64,000 bases of DNA from Sialis fuliginosa (GCA_961205875.1 OY540813.1:34505001-34569000); one strand, 5' to 3'; shown: positions 52,801 through 55,136, counted from the stretch's first letter. Translations and numbers: made by a program. The notes: generated by a model not told the origin, from the letters alone.

Positions 52801-55136
52801 TTACGTAACACTTGAATATGACCCCCATCCCTCATATAACACCATGTACATAATTGACATTCCCTTGCTTGGTGTTGTTAAATGTAAAGTGATTTTTAAT
52901 TAGACTTGTGTAGTTCACGAACGAACTAGTTCAAAAGAGCACTCCCACACGAGAACAAGAGGAACCAGTTCGTATGCGCTCCGCTCTTTTAGTTCAAAAA
53001 TGAGATTGTGCGATTTTTGTGTTCAATAATTTACGTTTTCAATATTTTATTACCAATTTTGAATTTGTTTTACTAAAGATATATTATATTGAATTTTTTT
53101 TAGTTCACATGAATGCAATATGTCTGTCAAAAACAGGTGATTTTTGTATTATTTTATGACAATCAACAAAAAGGAATGTCACAGATTTTATATGAAATTG
53201 AAATATATTGCTTAAATAACTATACAATAAATAATGTAACATTGAAGATGTTTCATAATTTTCATATATATCGAGGATTCGATTTTCAAAAAAAAAAAAT
53301 ATTGTAAATAATTAAATTAAATTATAAGCATATACATTTAAAAATATTGATCTTGTCTATACATTAATAACGAATTAAAAATTGCAGCAGTTTGCATTTC
53401 TATAGTTTAATGAAAAAAATAGTAGTACAAAATTACTAATTAAACAATTTAATTATACATTAAAAATCCAACAATCCAATATATCTAAATCAATAAATTG
53501 TCATCGGAAAAAAATTCTATGAACTAAAAGAACTAGAAGAACGAACTAGTTCAGTAAGTAAAGGCCACTGAACTATATGGAGCGCTCTCTGTCATGAACT
53601 AAAATGCCCAACTCTATTTTTAATAATAATATGTAACAATGTAAAATATGTTTTCTTATTGTTTCCTAACATTAATGCGTTAAATTATCAAGAAGCGTAC
53701 TTTTTACTCAAAATATAAATAAGTCAATGAAGGTGAAGCCCAAATATTATCCTTAGAAATATAAACTATTAGTTTCCTTGCTTATAAACTCCACAATTAA
53801 TCTATGAATCTATGAGTTCCTATTGCTTTATTGTATCTATTGGAATTAATTCTCTTTGAAGCAAGCAGACATCACAGTACGTGAATATTTTATTTAACTA
53901 AGCACGATATGTAACAATTAGGATGAATATGTATTAATCTAATGAATGTAACGAGGAATTTAGGAGTAAATAGACTCAATGGTTTTGTAAATCTATTTGT
54001 TCCAAAGAGAACTAATTACAGTGTTCCAAAGCCAGATAATAGAATAGATTTTATTACTTCCAGTACAAACCCCACCTGAAGCTAATAAATTCTTTTAGTT
54101 TGTGGATTTACAATTTTTAAAATTACATATTTTACAGAGGTCTAAATATTAACATGTTACACCAATACCTAGTATGTAGTGTATAAAGTAGTATAATATA
54201 CTAGTTACATTAATAAAAAATATAATTTGCATACATAATAGACCTATTTGTCATTTATTGTATATCAGGGGTGGCCAAAATAAAATCACTGTCTTAAAAA
54301 CTGTAACAAAATTTATTATAACTTTATTTCGAAAACTTTTTTTTTTAAACCACATAACACATTGCCTTTCGAGTTATTTTTAACTTTTATATGATTGAGT
54401 ACAAAGATTAAAATATTTTCAGCTTTGTTCACAAATAATTTTTTTAGTGATTATATTAATATAAATGATACTTGTCTAGAACCAAAATATTTCCTGGACA
54501 TGCTGTTATTAAGTTAAGATTAATTAATAAGTGCTTGCTAATTTAAATAAACATAATAGGTACCAAAAATAATTATTAGCTCTAGTTTTGAAAATACGCA
54601 TATAGAATATCGTCCCCTAAAAGGCAAAGTATCAAAAGCGCTATGTAATCTACTGATAGATACGATACCTTGCCTTGTAGGGGACAAAATTATATATTTA
54701 TATATTTTTGTTATCGTATTTTTTTATTTATATGTATTTTATATATATATTTTAAACATCCTGTATACTGTTTACTAGTCGTTATAGTATTTCATATAGG
54801 GGTGGAGCACAGCAGAAATTTTTTTCGTAACTTGCTAGGGGCCAATAAAGCTGTCTTTGGAAAACTCTCTGGAACTGTCAATTTTAAGATAATATCTTTA
54901 TAGCAACTGTTATCAACATCTGTTTGCATTGTACTCACAGCAGATAAGAACTCATATAAATTTTAAAATAAAATATATTCTGCATAAAATAATTTGGAGC
55001 ACTAAAACGATAAGTAACCTATTTTCTAGTATTTACTTTGTACACTTACAGTAAAAGAAACACCCTCAACACTTCCCACAGCAAAACATCGGTCACCAGC
55101 ATTGCAGGCGCCGCTAATGATTTGATGACAATTCAT
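4679..55136 (-). CDS. Rbcn-3A: Rbcn-3A / DmX / DMXL family WD40 protein (V-ATPase assembly factor), whole gene span, 45 exons
   Basis: Full-length Rabconnectin-3 alpha orthologue of 3272 residues, rebuilt from 45 exons (listed separately). All introns are GT-AG and all phases agree. There is no frameshift or internal stop. The N-terminus (MNCHQIISGA), the central ESLDECGLRFLLAMKHY block, the HAAAFFLLAG helix and the C-terminal WD40 repeats identify the family. Known role: with WDR7/Rbcn-3B and ROGDI it forms the animal counterpart of yeast RAVE. That complex promotes V1-V0 assembly of the V-ATPase on endosomes, lysosomes and synaptic vesicles. In flies it supports endosomal acidification and Notch signalling. 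The start is supported by an in-frame TAA five codons upstream. I see no second gene copy or neighbouring gene in the window. Confidence 0.97.
5001..5860. mobile_element. Inverted-repeat element in intron 44, ends GGGTGTCCC
   Basis: The two ends (about 100 bp each) are inverted copies starting GGGTGTCCC. The inner arms repeat again around CTTGGGGA. The middle holds a fragment shared with 58440-58640 (GATATCTAGGCA ... ACACTCGTGTATGTCTTG). The right end is followed by TATA. Confidence 0.7.
5873..6090 (-). CDS. Rbcn-3A: Rbcn-3A exon 44 (residues 3134-3206)
   Basis: Encodes FTCHEQGASSIVFAPQHQLL and a full WD repeat (IKCLAVDPNEEFFVTGSADG then DIK). Phase 1 in, 0 out. A transposon terminus lies about 11 bp past the donor. 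Confidence 0.96.
6156..6230 (-). CDS. Rbcn-3A: Rbcn-3A exon 43 (residues 3109-3134)
   Basis: Encodes GHSSENKNVALWDTLLPQKK, the WD repeat equivalent of human NRNVCLWDTL. Phase 1 both ends. Confidence 0.95.
6454..7406. mobile_element. Foldback element with arms of about 280 bp, intron 42
   Basis: Arms 6454-6735 and 7128-7406 are inverted copies beginning TAGACCGGGAGCTAGAAGG, separated by about 390 bp. Frames read from either arm give the same peptide on opposite strands and are not genes. Target duplication not resolved. Confidence 0.8.
7467..7849. repeat. Interspersed repeat fragment, family also upstream of gene
   Basis: This block (ACTACCCTTCACTTTGAG, GCGAGAGTAGGCTGGGAATT, AAGGGGATGTTCCATC) recurs inverted at 55840-56210 and direct at 57690-58045. 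It is one end of a larger foldback family. The rest of intron 42 (7850-8285) is AT-rich with nothing recognised. Confidence 0.78.
8286..8355 (-). CDS. Rbcn-3A: Rbcn-3A exon 42 (residues 3086-3109)
   Basis: Encodes CHNKGINDFVFLGSCSMVAT, the conserved propeller strand. 65-nt intron upstream. Phase 0 in, 1 out. Confidence 0.93.
8421..8629 (-). CDS. Rbcn-3A: Rbcn-3A exon 41 (residues 3016-3085)
   Basis: Two WD repeats: LTGGQDGSVQLWEWG and HGNKFGVADADGNLSLWQLG. Phase 1 in, 0 out. Acceptor is AAG rather than the usual CAG. Confidence 0.96.
8876..9216. repeat. Dispersed AT-rich repeat, direct copy at 62406-62726
   Basis: Shares long near-identical stretches (for example GTTTAATAAATCTAAATCTG and TTTGTCTC) with 62406-62726. 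No termini resolved and no coding capacity. Confidence 0.7.
9388..9525 (-). pseudogene. Remnant of a cysteine-rich (CXC/tesmin-like) C-terminus inside a hairpin
   Basis: Minus-strand frame KYFCSCCGKFPCTAKTCSC continues LVLDLKCGSVCRCSDKCK and ends at TAA (9388-9390), with 13 cysteines in about 44 codons. The spacing (C-x-C-C-x4-C-x4-C-x-C-x6-C-x3-C-x-C-x3-C) resembles metal-binding CXC domains at the C-terminus of some transposon-encoded proteins. No upstream coding remains, because the sequence turns into its own inverted copy. Family assignment is inference. Confidence 0.5.
9391..9575. repeat. 50-bp inverted repeat, 49/50 identical, 85-nt spacer
   Basis: Arms 9391-9440 and 9526-9575 differ at one base. 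The arms include the end of the Cys-rich frame and its stop region, so a coding end has been duplicated head to head. High identity suggests a recent event. Confidence 0.85.
10141..10495. mobile_element. Nested hairpin element with about 100-bp arms
   Basis: Arms from about 10172 and ending about 10495 are inverted copies (TTTTGTTTTGTTTCC ... GGAAACAAAACAAAA). It is flanked by direct copies of ATATATTATTTA (10129-10140 and 10496-10507). The uninterrupted site is seen in the second host copy near 45893-45905. Confidence 0.78.
10732..11261. mobile_element. Solo LTR of a retrotransposon, 4-bp target duplication ACTA
   Basis: Starts TGTAGGGAC and ends CACTACA (TG...CA), flanked by ACTA (10728-10731 and 11262-11265). 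The empty site AATAACTATATACG is present in the sister host copy near 46077. No internal retroelement genes. Frames of up to 96 codons inside are not supported as genes. Confidence 0.8.
11519..11579 (-). CDS. Rbcn-3A: Rbcn-3A exon 40 (residues 2996-3016, 61-nt micro-exon)
   Basis: Encodes ILKHKMEGVRRICAHPLLPL, the entry to the C-terminal WD40 propeller. CAG acceptor, GTAAGT donor, phase 0 in and 1 out. It is isolated between introns of 7.9 kb and 2.9 kb, so automated annotation may miss it. Confidence 0.95.
12372..13290. mobile_element. piggyBac-like MITE flanked by TTAA, element A
   Basis: TTAA at 12368-12371 and 13291-13294. Inverted ends CCTTTTAAGGACGGG and CCTTTAGAGGACGGG. Subterminal GGTCGAAATATCGACC and GGTCGATATATCGACC palindromes. 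A 162-codon minus frame (12570-13058) runs over an ATT microsatellite and resembles no transposase. 919 bp, in intron 39. Confidence 0.83.
13316..14051. mobile_element. piggyBac-like MITE flanked by TTAA, element B
   Basis: TTAA at 13312-13315 and 14052-14055. Inverted ends CCCAGCAGTGG and CCCGGCAGTGG. It begins 21 bp after element A's duplication. No coding capacity seen. Confidence 0.8.
14321..15466. mobile_element. Long foldback element (GTACGTCTGGT ends), copy 1, intron 39
   Basis: Arms of roughly 430 bp from each end are inverted copies. The centre holds a CAGA-rich repeat also found at 48000-48190 and 59890-60130. A shorter copy is at 41240-41829. No coding capacity. Confidence 0.85.
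15998..16619. mobile_element. Foldback element (TAGGGTGTTTTT ends), copy 1, intron 39
   Basis: Inverted arms over 200 bp (TAGCTTTGGATCAAAAGTTA near both ends). A related copy lies at 26045-26603. TA-rich flanks. Nothing coding. Confidence 0.82.
17192..17899. mobile_element. Mariner/pogo-type MITE with TA duplication
   Basis: Ends CAGCCGGGACTCGTTTATT and, inverted, CAGTCGGGACTCATTTATT, flanked by TA (17190-17191, 17900-17901). Inner inverted pairs (TGACCAATCA, GAAGATGTATTCAAATGTT) make it a nested palindrome. 708 bp, intron 39. Confidence 0.83.
18830..19052. repeat. Dispersed repeat with GTCCACT ends, copy 1
   Basis: Begins GCTGTCCACT, ends AGTGGACAAC, with repeated ATTCCCTGACTTTCC inside. 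Sister copies lie at 27757-28051 and 61654-61941. Short TIR element. The rest of intron 39 (17900-18829) is AT-rich with no feature found. Confidence 0.75.
19485..19760 (-). CDS. Rbcn-3A: Rbcn-3A exon 39 (residues 2904-2995)
   Basis: Encodes MALATPREIQEMDISLLLEL then PAWLEDECE, conserved. A Gln/Pro-rich linker follows. Phase 0 both ends. Followed by the largest intron (11580-19484). Confidence 0.94.
19818..20015 (-). CDS. Rbcn-3A: Rbcn-3A exon 38 (residues 2838-2903)
   Basis: Encodes DVFIRAVFSKRRS and PVRIIHKEQDSISAFCLNQ, conserved before the C-terminal propeller. Phase 0 both ends. 57-nt intron follows. Confidence 0.95.
20044..20622. mobile_element. Palindromic element with TGTGTCAAAAAA ends, intron 37
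   Basis: Inverted ends TGTGTCAAAAAA share further CTCTC...TTACGAAATA sequence. It accounts for 579 of the 662 nt of intron 37. Target duplication not resolved. Confidence 0.7.
20678..20890 (-). CDS. Rbcn-3A: Rbcn-3A exon 37 (residues 2767-2837)
   Basis: Encodes GASPPDFIPGCFVEQQLSGQ and PARRLWSYLVCQEPVQ. Phase 0 both ends. The flanking introns each hold one terminal-inverted-repeat element. Confidence 0.95.
20921..21432. mobile_element. TIR element (TAGGGTCRASYGG ends), copy 1, intron 36
   Basis: Inverted ends of about 30 bp containing GTAAAAGTGAAAC-type sequence. A second copy in opposite orientation is at 51068-51653. It starts about 30 bp from the acceptor of exon 37. Confidence 0.82.
21557..21901 (-). 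CDS. Rbcn-3A: Rbcn-3A exon 36 (residues 2652-2766)
   Basis: Acidic stretch (CDYDSGESCATESEHESSDE) then DPTSLAWSIMRHAILKLVHG and PLIHNTLRTLARWQ. Phase 0 both ends. Confidence 0.96.
22071..22520. other. Rest of intron 35, nothing recognised
   Basis: AT-rich intronic sequence between exon 36 and exon 35. No repeat termini, no convincing frame. Confidence 0.5.
22542..22751 (-). CDS. Rbcn-3A: Rbcn-3A exon 35 (residues 2582-2651)
   Basis: Encodes SLAKQRARLNQKLLGQ and YREHFVPPVMSMLSYFLTK, conserved. Phase 0 both ends. 81-nt intron upstream. Confidence 0.95.
22833..22967 (-). CDS. Rbcn-3A: Rbcn-3A exon 34 (residues 2537-2581)
   Basis: Encodes VYALSTCDAHILYRLTAHHF then WSILFGGGIKKLL, strongly conserved in DMXL proteins. 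Phase 0 both ends. Confidence 0.95.
23075..23315 (-). CDS. Rbcn-3A: Rbcn-3A exon 33 (residues 2456-2536)
   Basis: Encodes ARWPGVASLRALLARERDDD then PRLGVLLCEAFVAVYCSLL, conserved. Phase 2 in, 0 out. Donor GTAAGTATT. Confidence 0.95.
23357..24181 (-). mobile_element. Helitron-like element, copy a, intron 32
   Basis: On the minus strand it starts TCCTTAATATATATAAAGC and ends in CTAGT, preceded by a GC-rich segment containing CGCG-type pairing. Copies b (39318-40175) and c (47133-47865) share both ends. The TC start, CTAGT end and lack of terminal inverted repeats fit Helitrons. The base after CTAGT is A rather than the expected T, so the class is tentative. Confidence 0.65.
24353..24531 (-). 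CDS. Rbcn-3A: Rbcn-3A exon 32 (residues 2397-2456)
   Basis: Encodes LKDLAVALSACIYQCLCDSD after a short variable start. Phase 0 in, 2 out. 71-nt intron upstream. Confidence 0.94.
24603..24835 (-). CDS. Rbcn-3A: Rbcn-3A exon 31 (residues 2319-2396)
   Basis: Encodes LLRTLVSYCSLHGAAGGGLA then SVRMELVLLLQELQQE, a family signature. It joins exon 30 directly in frame (WLK-ANETLL). Phase 1 in, 0 out. Confidence 0.96.
24836..25328 (-). other. Intron 30, unusually GC-rich with a small hairpin
   Basis: Contains a hairpin 24943-24975 (TGCGTGATT / AATCACGCA) and a GC-rich 40-46 nt block ending about 25105. That block is bounded by AG and GT, but including it would shift the frame. No known element recognised. 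Confidence 0.45.
25329..25598 (-). CDS. Rbcn-3A: Rbcn-3A exon 30 (residues 2229-2319)
   Basis: Encodes GQLRYQLYIWLEREVEALRQ and HQILMQEKQDFEAKVQRAAR then RKRWLK. Phase 1 both ends. Confidence 0.95.
25653..25884 (-). CDS. Rbcn-3A: Rbcn-3A exon 29 (residues 2152-2229)
   Basis: Starts WDEDDEADSNKSG and contains MAQQLKFVACLKILMEELST, a conserved helix. Phase 0 in, 1 out. Followed by a 54-nt intron, the shortest in the gene. Confidence 0.95.
26045..26603. mobile_element. Foldback element (TAGGGTGTTTTT ends), copy 2, intron 28
   Basis: Same family as 15998-16619. The left terminus is intact and the right end stops about 60 bp from the donor of exon 28 without its final bases. It makes up most of the 777-nt intron. 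Confidence 0.8.
26662..26867 (-). CDS. Rbcn-3A: Rbcn-3A exon 28 (residues 2083-2151)
   Basis: Low-conservation linker with repeated ESFDWSAP / SSMDWGAP motifs (two Asp-Trp-Gly/Ser-Ala-Pro units). Phase 1 in, 0 out. Confidence 0.9.
26936..27182 (-). CDS. Rbcn-3A: Rbcn-3A exon 27 (residues 2001-2083)
   Basis: Encodes LTPLERQL-type motif (ITPLERQLYFTTAHGHFKAG) and CPALALDVLSKLP, conserved in animals. Phase 0 in, 1 out. 68-nt introns on both sides. Confidence 0.95.
27251..27527 (-). CDS. Rbcn-3A: Rbcn-3A exon 26 (residues 1908-2000)
   Basis: Encodes CDADGSN, AHPDPFLRSMALWTLKEHQS and VYLRTHPLLIRQHIA. Phase 2 in, 0 out. Confidence 0.95.
27757..28051. repeat. Dispersed repeat with GTCCACT ends, copy 2, intron 25
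   Basis: Starts GGCGTCCACT and ends AGTGGACACCCTG. Internal ATTCCCTGAC repeats. Same family as 18830-19052. Confidence 0.78.
28425..28611 (-). CDS. Rbcn-3A: Rbcn-3A exon 25 (residues 1846-1908)
   Basis: Encodes KQRFKHAAAFFLLAGALRDA then IEVCLNKLEDLQLAMLI, the end of the Rav1p-C helical block. Phase 1 in, 2 out. The donor is GTACGG, a weaker match than its neighbours. Confidence 0.95.
28705..29074. mobile_element. hAT-like MITE full of CGGTTTT repeats, intron 24
   Basis: Perfect 8-bp duplication ATATAAAG (28697-28704, 29075-29082). Ends CAGGGCTTC and, inverted, TAGGGCTTC. Subterminal degenerate CGGTTCGGTT/CCGGTTTT repeats on both sides. 370 bp, non-coding. Confidence 0.88.
29083..30055. other. 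Rest of intron 24
   Basis: AT-rich with an AAT microsatellite near 29336-29356 and poly-A/T runs. A weak ATG frame at 29518-29733 is low-complexity. No element resolved. Confidence 0.5.
30056..30304 (-). CDS. Rbcn-3A: Rbcn-3A exon 24 (residues 1763-1846)
   Basis: Encodes VGWWLRSNTLLKTC, DPLDGAIYYLAMKKKTLVAG and NNFTEERWRRAALKNAFALL. Phase 1 both ends. The preceding intron is almost wholly a foldback element. Confidence 0.97.
30334..31075. mobile_element. Foldback element filling intron 23
   Basis: Inverted ends TAGTAGAGGGAA with further arm pairing (TGATGCATTC, AAGTTGGATTTT, ATTTTCTCTTTATA). Arms about 150 bp. 742 of the 797 nt of the intron. Nothing coding. Confidence 0.82.
31102..31323 (-). 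CDS. Rbcn-3A: Rbcn-3A exon 23 (residues 1689-1763)
   Basis: Contains ESLDECGLRFLLAMKHY and GVGTNNLAWAFHSESQSELL, the hallmark Rav1p-C block. Phase 1 both ends. Upstream intron 63 nt. Confidence 0.97.
31387..31761 (-). CDS. Rbcn-3A: Rbcn-3A exon 22 (residues 1564-1689)
   Basis: Encodes TPGYDELFDG and LPGLSSLDQMHLLALADTVA. The donor is placed at 31387 because it joins exon 23 in frame. Reading on would hit a stop six bases later. Phase 1 both ends. Confidence 0.94.
31823..32522. mobile_element. hAT-like MITE, intron 21
   Basis: Perfect 8-bp duplication GTTCTAAG (31815-31822, 32523-32530). Inverted TGTCCAACC near both ends and GCGGCCC/GCGGTCC subterminal motifs typical of hAT elements. An internal inverted pair lies around 32070-32105 and 32198-32235. 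700 bp. Confidence 0.87.
32979..33285 (-). CDS. Rbcn-3A: Rbcn-3A exon 21 (residues 1462-1564)
   Basis: Starts LMELLNSGKIRWVKAILAHL, a conserved Rav1 helix. Ends ISLDYTEIPSIPPLPLWTLL. Phase 0 in, 1 out. 62-nt intron upstream. Confidence 0.96.
33348..33535 (-). CDS. Rbcn-3A: Rbcn-3A exon 20 (residues 1399-1461)
   Basis: Ends with GLFEASRIACPVLPQYHPKQ, nearly invariant in the family. Phase 1 in, 0 out. Confidence 0.95.
33829..34291. mobile_element. hAT-like MITE, copy 2, intron 19
   Basis: Near-identical to 2496-2964. Flanked by GGTGAATA (33821-33828) and GGTTAATA (34292-34299), an 8-bp duplication with one mismatch. Small indels separate the copies. Confidence 0.87.
34381..35272. repeat. Interspersed repeat ending ...CACTTGGCCGTTTT, intron 19
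   Basis: Opens near GGTTTCCGTAGAAAACTAGG and CATGTCCGTCCGTCC and closes with AACACGCACTTGGCCGTTTT. Similar heads and tails are widespread in insect genomes, notably Lepidoptera. Internal segment duplicated (GATAGGTCTCCTAAAATG twice, about 300 bp apart). Class not settled. Confidence 0.6.
35312..35660 (-). CDS. Rbcn-3A: Rbcn-3A exon 19 (residues 1283-1399)
   Basis: Encodes LPMQISWVRDGILVVGMDSE followed by MHVYTQW, a strongly conserved Rav1-family motif. Phase 0 in, 1 out. Confidence 0.95.
35690..36260. repeat. Interspersed repeat, related inverted copy at 50430-50525, intron 18
   Basis: GGGAGCACT and CTGCAGAGTGACAACTTC blocks recur inverted in intron 3. Internal repeats around CTGCAATG(A/G)CC. 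Boundaries uncertain. Confidence 0.55.
36454..36471. repeat. 18-bp perfect palindrome TGACGTTTCGAAACGTCA
   Basis: Exact self-complementary site in intron 18. It contains CREB/ATF-like TGACGT half sites and the GTTTCGAAAC core. No function can be assigned from sequence. Confidence 0.7.
36837..37067 (-). CDS. Rbcn-3A: Rbcn-3A exon 18 (residues 1206-1282)
   Basis: Encodes STLLAVPSFSTLQSL and LVQLDWVSKEDGSHILTVAV, a conserved Rav1p-type strand. Phase 0 at both ends. 60-nt intron upstream. Confidence 0.95.
37128..37491 (-). CDS. Rbcn-3A: Rbcn-3A exon 17 (residues 1084-1205)
   Basis: Encodes GGQPLNVCAAYSGRVACAYK and YVNLCVAIYECESTGG. This starts the region matching the conserved Rav1p C-terminal family. 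Phase 2 in, 0 out. Confidence 0.95.
37580..38260. repeat. Interspersed repeat beginning ACTAATATTATAAATGCGAA, intron 16
   Basis: The head (AAAGTGTGTTTGTCTGTC, then AAACCGCTGATCCGA, then GATGAAATTTG) is a common arthropod dispersed-repeat opening. No end resolved. Non-coding. Confidence 0.6.
38418..38688 (-). CDS. Rbcn-3A: Rbcn-3A exon 16 (residues 994-1084)
   Basis: Last N-terminal WD repeat: YTLVTACSDSTVRFWKC followed by KQWEMV. Phase 1 in, 2 out. Confidence 0.95.
38727..40457. mobile_element. hAT-like element filling intron 15, with a nested Helitron-like copy
   Basis: Inverted ends AGGGATGTWAG flanked by ACATTTTC (38719-38726) and GCATTTTC (40458-40465), an 8-bp duplication with one mismatch. 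Subterminal AGAGGAAAA repeats on both sides. Hosts the Helitron-like copy b. Element plus one duplication covers 1739 of 1806 intron nt. Confidence 0.8.
39318..40175 (+). mobile_element. Helitron-like element, copy b
   Basis: Starts TCTTTAATATATATAAAGC and ends GCTAGT after GCGAGCGAAGCCGCGTGG. Same family as 23357-24181 and 47133-47865. Inserted inside the intron 15 hAT-like element, hence younger than it. Confidence 0.7.
40495..40776 (-). CDS. Rbcn-3A: Rbcn-3A exon 15 (residues 900-994)
   Basis: Encodes FEEPFYIVVLERTSTGTTVH then MWRLVIASQPD, and ends in an acidic run (VQDDDDVDKESG). Phase 1 in and out. Followed by intron 15, almost wholly a mobile element. Confidence 0.95.
40835..41190 (-). 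CDS. Rbcn-3A: Rbcn-3A exon 14 (residues 781-900)
   Basis: Encodes STLGYLSNSPSACFVASDGE and LRVYQAVIDARTLLAEI, a WD-like strand. Phase 2 in, 1 out. Downstream intron 58 nt. Confidence 0.95.
41240..41829. mobile_element. Foldback element (GTACGTCTGGT ends), copy 2, intron 13
   Basis: Shorter relative of 14321-15466 with inverted ends AGTACGTCTGGT / AGTACATCTGGT. Fills 590 of 653 intron nt and ends about 14 bp from the donor of exon 13. Confidence 0.82.
41844..41989 (-). CDS. Rbcn-3A: Rbcn-3A exon 13 (residues 733-781)
   Basis: Begins GFCSELILWRVDAVGPLSKSG and ends WIPTLLP. Phase 0 in, 2 out. A foldback element ends about 14 bp beyond the splice donor. Confidence 0.94.
42051..42133 (-). CDS. 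Rbcn-3A: Rbcn-3A exon 12 (residues 705-732)
   Basis: Encodes DIPRNKSEDSSPVSGSESED, an acidic Ser-rich linker before a WD strand. Phase 1 in, 0 out. Flanked by 65-nt and 61-nt introns. Confidence 0.88.
42199..42495 (-). CDS. Rbcn-3A: Rbcn-3A exon 11 (residues 606-705)
   Basis: WD40-type motif NGTLNLWHLTF, then GHRFRVNDITCHPVLPLLLT typical of the family. Phase 1 in and out. Confidence 0.95.
42830..42868. repeat. Perfect 14-bp hairpin in intron 10
   Basis: TCAGGTTCCCTGAT pairs with ATCAGGGAACCTGA across 11 nt (CCGGTAACCGC). Much more GC-rich than the surrounding intron. The remainder of intron 10 holds nothing recognised. Confidence 0.75.
43260..43358 (-). CDS. Rbcn-3A: Rbcn-3A exon 10 (residues 573-606)
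   Basis: Short acidic linker (KVLEEDSESMDGSAPQ) with little conservation. It is supported by CAG acceptor, GTATTT donor and exact phase 1 to phase 1 continuity. Confidence 0.82.
43359..44184. other. Intron 9, nothing recognised
   Basis: AT-rich intronic DNA without resolvable repeat termini or coding resemblance. Confidence 0.5.
44185..44363 (-). CDS. Rbcn-3A: Rbcn-3A exon 9 (residues 513-573)
   Basis: Encodes VIEWLDEFYPGTFRQAQVSF, a highly conserved family segment. Phase 2 in, phase 1 out. Donor GTAAGG. Confidence 0.94.
44423..44576 (-). CDS. Rbcn-3A: Rbcn-3A exon 8 (residues 462-513)
   Basis: Encodes NQIESLLRDWHHSPDLLFS and HPIDGSFLIW. Phase 1 in, phase 2 out. Followed by a 59-nt intron. 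Confidence 0.94.
44640..45035. repeat. Fragment of the 59142-60974 repeat family, intron 7
   Basis: Shares AGTTTTCAATGAAAGATTCG, AATAAAAACTATAGGTTC and neighbouring sequence with the foldback arms at 60143-60915. Truncated relative to that copy. Confidence 0.7.
45046..46387. mobile_element. Foldback element with inverted-minisatellite arms and 10-bp target duplication
   Basis: Each arm carries 6-7 copies of a 15-bp unit (CAACTCGGCGACGGT) in opposite orientation (45054-45164 and 46295-46377). Inside these is a second inverted segment (CCCGCGG, GTGTATTATGTATAA, CGTATTTTAACG). Ends GGGTAC / GGGACA, flanked by GTGTATATAC (45036-45045, 46388-46397). Long arms with subrepeats and a 9-10 bp duplication fit foldback or Mutator-like elements. 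1342 bp including a nested copy at 45802-46115. Confidence 0.88.
45802..46115. mobile_element. Copy of the TACGGAGAGTCTGGGGG element, right end missing
   Basis: Collinear with 10040-11314 but without its two nested insertions and lacking the last ~24 bp. Sits in the centre of the foldback element. Confidence 0.8.
46691..47088 (-). CDS. Rbcn-3A: Rbcn-3A exon 7 (residues 329-462)
   Basis: Begins TCFHIRRHAKQHGHHGQ, then a Gly/Pro/His-rich linker, then FVLHWLDNKEMHFSLQAE. Phase 2 in, phase 1 out. The Gly/His linker is probably a disordered loop. Confidence 0.95.
47133..47865 (+). mobile_element. Helitron-like element, copy c, intron 6
   Basis: Starts TCCTTAATATACATATATAA and ends GCACTGCTAGT. 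About 44 bp from the acceptor of exon 7. Internally diverged from copies a and b. Confidence 0.7.
47990..48190. repeat. CAGA/TCTG-rich dispersed repeat, intron 6
   Basis: A TGTC microsatellite flanked by conserved sides (CATTATGACTATTTTCGCCA, TACGACAAATCGTAGAAG). Inverted copy at 59885-60130 and a partial copy at 14820-14950. Confidence 0.75.
48733..48918 (-). CDS. Rbcn-3A: Rbcn-3A exon 6 (residues 267-329)
   Basis: WD40 repeat TLVTSCLDNICRVWLE followed by the family motif HRHKHRFVQRLKHM. Phase 2 in and out. The upstream intron is 65 nt. Confidence 0.95.
48984..49116 (-). CDS. Rbcn-3A: Rbcn-3A exon 5 (residues 223-267)
   Basis: Encodes PMMGRSVDASGS and YIAHPRAVSHLSWRRTSKY. It is joined by a 62-nt intron to exon 4. 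Phase 1 in, phase 2 out. Donor GTAAGTACG. Confidence 0.94.
49179..49406 (-). CDS. Rbcn-3A: Rbcn-3A exon 4 (residues 147-223)
   Basis: Contains a clear WD40 repeat (HHMAFSPDGTLFATAGRND, then VKIWFE). Phase 1 in and out. The reading frame runs upstream past the acceptor, but only the part from 49406 joins in phase. Confidence 0.95.
49407..50542. repeat. Intron 3: inverted-repeat sequence near exon 3
   Basis: 50185-50250 and 50345-50425 form an inverted pair (ATAATGCAACCTT, AATGACAAAAGTGTAGAT). 50430-50525 matches intron 18 (36170-36250) inverted. The rest is AT-rich without features. Confidence 0.6.
50543..50693 (-). CDS. Rbcn-3A: Rbcn-3A exon 3 (residues 97-147)
   Basis: A WD-type repeat reads ITCLSWNLEGTRLLTGG then LQLWQQ. 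Phase 0 in, phase 1 out. GTAAGT was preferred over the overlapping GTAGTA as donor. A repeat end lies about 20 bp into the intron. Confidence 0.94.
50800..51000 (-). CDS. Rbcn-3A: Rbcn-3A exon 2 (residues 30-96)
   Basis: Starts AYAAGCNIVILASNFERVQ, the first propeller strand of the family. Phase 0 at both ends. The donor is GTTAGT. Confidence 0.95.
51068..51653. mobile_element. TIR element (TAGGGTCRASYGG ends), copy 2, intron 1
   Basis: Opposite orientation to 20921-21432. Ends TAGGGTCAACTGGGGTAAAA and, inverted, TAGGGTCGAACGGGGTAAAT. TA-rich flanks suggest a TA duplication. Confidence 0.83.
52901..53616. mobile_element. hAT-like MITE (AACTAGTTC-rich), intron 1
   Basis: Perfect 8-bp duplication TTTTTAAT (52893-52900, 53617-53624). 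Ends TAGACTTG and, inverted, TAGAGTTG. Subterminal repeats of GAACGAACTAGTTC near both ends. 716 bp. Confidence 0.87.
53625..55049. other. Rest of intron 1
   Basis: AT-rich. One small hairpin at 54611-54685 (GTCCCCTAAAAGGCAAAGTATC pairs imperfectly with GATACCTTGCCTTGTAGGGGAC). Short frames (for example 54670-54903) are low-complexity and unsupported. Confidence 0.5.
55050..55136 (-). CDS. Rbcn-3A: Rbcn-3A exon 1 (residues 1-29, start codon)
   Basis: The start codon is 55134-55136 and is preceded in frame by TAA at 55152-55154. The exon encodes the family N-terminus MNCHQIISGACNAGD followed by CFAVGS. It ends in phase 0 at a GTAAGTG donor. Intron 1 (51001-55049) is the second-longest intron. 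Confidence 0.93.
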
